Assembly: GCA_015229165.1 (NCBI GenBank)
Contig: JADGCD010000119.1
Location: 1-6,765 of the forward strand
Origin: Nitrospinota bacterium
Lineage (GTDB): Bacteria; Nitrospinota_A; UBA7883; JADGGD01
Reading direction: 5' to 3'
DNA: 6,765 nucleotides
In this document: positions 5,138 to 6,765 of the stretch, piece by piece
Numbering within the stretch: position 1 is the first letter of the stretch
Layout: every line of letters begins with the position of its first letter
Position numbers and translations under genes: made by a program
The notes under the pieces: generated by a model
Seen by the model: the letters and a program-made list of their open reading frames with translations, nothing else
Told to the model about the DNA's origin: nothing
Database searches by the model: none

Positions 5138-6052
5138 TTAAAGTGAGCGTGACTGATTCCTGATCCCGGTCAACGCGGCCAGGGTGTCGTTGACCGGGGT
5201 CGGGATCCCCAGTTCCTTTCCGAGGGACGAAACCCGCCCATTGAAGAGGTCGACTTCCATCAGCCGTCCGGCCCGCATGTCCTGAAGCATGGAGGGGTAG
5301 ACCTCCCCTCCGGTGGAAGTGGTTTCGATATTTTTCTCCACCATCTCTTCGGTCAGCATGATCCCCATGGCCTGCGCCACCGCCACCAACTCCCGCATGG
5401 CCACGCGTGAGAGCTCCCGGGTGGGGCCGTAACCGGTGGTCTGGCTGGTAGGGGCGTCGGCAAGGGCGCATACGGCGTTGAACCCGACGTTCCAGAGGAG
5501 TTTTGTCCAAAGGTCGAAGCGAATATCGGATGAAAGTTTACATTTCACCCCGGCCGCGTCGAAGGCTTCCTTCAGAATTCGGGCGGCGTCGGCGGAAGCA
5601 GGGGTCCAGGGACCGACGGCGGCTCGCCCGTAGGAGTTATGGGTCACCAGCCCCGGCCCGTCGTTGGTGGCGCCGATGAAGGCGATGCCGCCGATGACAG
5701 CGTCGGCCCCGTAGCGGGCGGCGATGATCTCTTCGCTGTCGATGCCGTTCATGAGCGAGACGATCTTTGTCTTCGGCCCCATCGAGGAGCTGAAGAGGGG
5801 GAGGGCGTCGTCCAGATGGGGGGCTTTCACCGCCACGATGACCAGATCGGCCACGCCAAATCCTTCCGACGTGGCGCCGACGGGTGGCATGATGGTGAAA
5901 TCACCATCAAAACTCATTACAGTCAGTCCGTTACGATGGAAATGCTCAAGGCTTTTCTCGCGGACGATAAAGAACGTTTCATGTCCGGCAAGGGCCAGTT
6001 TCCCCCCGTAATATCCCCCGACCGCTCCGGCCCCGCAGACGACGATGCGCAT
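5138..6052 (-). CDS. panE: 2-Dehydropantoate 2-reductase (ketopantoate reductase)
   Basis: NADPH-dependent reduction of 2-dehydropantoate to pantoate in pantothenate and CoA synthesis; cytosolic. At 304 residues it has normal family length. The N-terminal Rossmann domain shows GAGAVGGYYGG at 7-17, VREKS at 30-34 with an arginine suited to the NADPH 2'-phosphate, and DLVIVAVKAPHL with Lys76. The helical C-terminal domain has the catalytic lysine in DLWTKLLWNVGFNAVCAL (Lys184, Asn188) and the substrate-site segment PSMLQDMRAGRLMEVD (Ser254, Asp258, Glu266), closing with NGRVSSLGKELGIPTPVND. All expected key residues are present. The ApbA/PanE family includes paralogues acting on other 2-keto acids, so the exact substrate is inferred. 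The gene stands alone on this strand. No Shine-Dalgarno precedes the ATG, and a -10-like element lies 6 nt upstream. Confidence 0.9.
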   Translation of the reverse strand: MRIVVCGAGAVGGYYGGKLALAGHETFFIVREKSLEHFHRNGLTVMSFDGDFTIMPPVGATSEGFGVADLVIVAVKAPHLDDALPLFSSSMGPKTKIVSLMNGIDSEEIIAARYGADAVIGGIAFIGATNDGPGLVTHNSYGRAAVGPWTPASADAARILKEAFDAAGVKCKLSSDIRFDLWTKLLWNVGFNAVCALADAPTSQTTGYGPTRELSRVAMRELVAVAQAMGIMLTEEMVEKNIETTSTGGEVYPSMLQDMRAGRLMEVDLFNGRVSSLGKELGIPTPVNDTLAALTGIRNQSRSL

Positions 6053-6058
6053 GGCGGG

Positions 6059-6067
6059 AGTATAGCA
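6059..6067 (-). promoter_or_regulatory. Extended -10 promoter of panE
   Basis: On the minus strand TGC-TATACT (a TGn extension plus a -10 with one mismatch) ends 6 nt before the panE ATG, so transcription would start at or next to the A of the ATG. No good -35 hexamer is seen, as is common for extended -10 promoters. Confidence 0.45.
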
Positions 6068-6079
6068 TGGCCGTTGGGA

Positions 6080-6089
6080 CGTACCGGAC
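6080..6089 (+). repeat. 10-bp direct repeat, copy 1
   Basis: CGTACCGGAC occurs here and again at 6177-6186, 97 bp apart, in the panE/ylxP divergent gap. This copy covers roughly the -35 region of the proposed panE promoter. Confidence 0.5.
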
Positions 6090-6100
6090 CCGTTTTAAGC

Positions 6101-6145
6101 TGTCATTGAGGAGTCGGCGTAGACGACGGCGGAAGGAGTGAGATT
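6101..6145. repeat. Possible degenerate TGTCATTG-type dispersed repeat
   Basis: The segment begins TGTCATTGAGGAGTCGG, continues GTAGACGACGGCGG and ends GAGATT. This is reminiscent of the widespread intergenic repeat TGTCATTGCGAGGAG...GACGAAGCAATC, with a small inverted repeat GTC/GAC in the middle. The match is from memory and imperfect. It lies between panE and ylxP. Confidence 0.35.
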
Positions 6146-6176
6146 GGGCGCCCCTGCCCACCGCAAGGTGTGATAC

Positions 6177-6186
6177 CGTACCGGAC
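6177..6186 (+). repeat. 10-bp direct repeat, copy 2
   Basis: This second CGTACCGGAC abuts the ylxP ATG at 6187 and includes the tandem TACCGTACCG. Its location where a ribosome binding site would be expected is unusual. Confidence 0.5.
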
Positions 6187-6468
6187 ATGGTCATCGGTGT
6201 CGCCCGTCTCTCGTTCCACCTCCCCGGCAACAGTTCCCTGAAAGGGAAGCGCAAGGTGGTCAAGAGCGTTATCGACCGGGTGAAGAGCCGGTTCAACGTC
6301 ACCGTGGCGGAGGTGGACCACATGGATCTCCATCAGCGGGCCACCATTGGGGTGGCGGTGGTCTCCAACGAAGCCCCCCACGCCGACAGCCAGATCCAGA
6401 CCGTCATCCGTTTCGTCGGCGAGTCGGTCGAACTGCTGGACGTCAACATCGAATTGATAACCCTCTGA
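6187..6468 (+). CDS. ylxP: YlxP, DUF503 family
   Basis: A 93-residue member of the DUF503 (YlxP-like) family, normal length. Family marks are MVIGVARLSFHLPG at the start, SLKGKRKVVKSVIDRVKSRFNVTVAEV, then HQRATIGVAVVSNEAPHADS and a final helix ending VELLDV. The function is not well established. The gene is commonly found next to rbfA and infB, and a role in ribosome maturation is usually assumed from that. It is followed by rbfA on the same strand after a 117-nt gap. Directly upstream is panE on the other strand, so infB does not precede it here. The ATG at 6187 has no Shine-Dalgarno: the bases before it are CGTACCGGAC. The ATG is kept because the family N-terminus begins exactly there, and the next in-frame stop upstream is at 6139. 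The family assignment is confident. Confidence 0.88.
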   Translation: MVIGVARLSFHLPGNSSLKGKRKVVKSVIDRVKSRFNVTVAEVDHMDLHQRATIGVAVVSNEAPHADSQIQTVIRFVGESVELLDVNIELITL

Positions 6469-6585
6469 CAGGGGTGAGAAACTAGCTGCGTTGCCGTTGT
6501 AGGATCGCAACCGGGCCCAAACGCCCCCACGCGGGCTTACGCGCATGACCTGTTTCCACCCCCTGTGAGAATCTGGAGCAAAATC
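6469..6585 (+). other. Structured-looking spacer between ylxP and rbfA
   Basis: This 117-nt gap has no convincing gene. It contains a near-complementary pair at its edges, ACAGGGGTG around 6467-6475 and CACCCCCTGT around 6557-6566. Inside are GTTGC/GCAAC (12-nt loop) and CGCG/CGCG stems. The two edges also share GTGAGAA(A/T)CT(A/G)G. No T run marks a terminator. It ends with the rbfA ribosome binding site GGAG at 6575-6578. Confidence 0.35.
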
Positions 6586-6765
6586 ATGAAGCGTTTTCAA
6601 CGCTCCGACCGGGTTTCCGAAGAGCTGCTGCGGGAGATCTCCCAGATCGTCCTGCGGGAGATGAAAGACCCCCGCCTCTCCACCGCTGGACTGGTCTCCT
6701 TCACCCGGGTCGATCTGACCAAGGATCTGCGCAACGCCACCGTCTACGTGTCGATCTTCGGCAAG
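6586..6765 (+). CDS. rbfA: Ribosome-binding factor A, N-terminal part
   Basis: The first 60 codons of RbfA; the gene continues past the window edge. RbfA binds the immature 30S subunit near helix 1 of 16S rRNA and is needed for efficient processing and for growth in the cold. Visible family features are the N-terminal helix SDRVSEELLREISQIVLREM, the turn KDPRL, and the strands of the KH-like fold, LVSFTRVDLTKDLRNATVYVSIFG. The start ATG has GGAG 7 nt upstream. It follows ylxP on the same strand, the order seen in the nusA-infB-rbfA-truB region of many bacteria. The C-terminal half cannot be checked. Confidence 0.9.
   Translation, partial: MKRFQRSDRVSEELLREISQIVLREMKDPRLSTAGLVSFTRVDLTKDLRNATVYVSIFGK

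Noticed and set aside
6103..6600. 165-codon minus-strand ORF over ylxP and its flanks
   Set aside because: It is antisense to the conserved DUF503 gene and to two intergenic gaps, with no recognisable domain.

Overview
The window is a GC-rich (about 60-65% G+C by eye) piece of a Gram-negative chromosome. The markers for this are an LPS-assembly lipoprotein (LptE type), a second lipoprotein with a periplasmic domain layout, and a peptidoglycan-acting YkuD enzyme. The long HflX form, with about 170 residues ahead of the usual HflX N-domain, and the LptE sequence resemble deltaproteobacterial (Desulfuromonadales-like) proteins as I remember them, but the phylum is not settled by the sequence. 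I see no mobile element, CRISPR array, tRNA or rRNA.

Layout, left to right. (1) The 3' end of a rhodanese-domain gene (1-203, +). (2) A probable + strand operon of four genes: lptE (332-841), hflX (about 922/967-2595), an AMIN plus NTF2-like lipoprotein (2579-3520) and a membrane-anchored YkuD-family L,D-transpeptidase/carboxypeptidase (3517-4470). The last three genes overlap each other, so they are probably translationally coupled. (3) A convergent small glutaredoxin-like gene (4506-4757, -). It is divergent from a short six-cysteine zinc-ribbon gene (4864-5085, +) in a less GC-rich patch. (4) panE (5138-6052, -), whose promoter appears to sit so close to the ATG that the mRNA may be leaderless. 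(5) Divergent from panE, ylxP (DUF503; 6187-6468, +), followed by the 5' end of rbfA (6586 to the window edge).

Functional links. LptE helps place LPS in the outer membrane, and the two genes after hflX look like one cell-wall module. One protein is an outer-envelope lipoprotein carrying a putative peptidoglycan-binding AMIN domain and an NTF2-like domain. The other is a YkuD enzyme that lacks the NTF2-like domain which Csd6/Pgp2-type relatives carry on the same chain. HflX, a ribosome-splitting GTPase, sits inside this envelope operon. ylxP-rbfA is the usual ribosome-maturation pair, but here it is not directly behind infB.

The points most worth checking are: hflX appears to lack a canonical start codon at its conserved N-terminus (an ATC sits where the ATG should be); the split YkuD/NTF2 gene pair; the start codon and promoter of lptE; the possible leaderless panE; and two TGTCAT-initiated intergenic segments that look like degenerate dispersed repeats.
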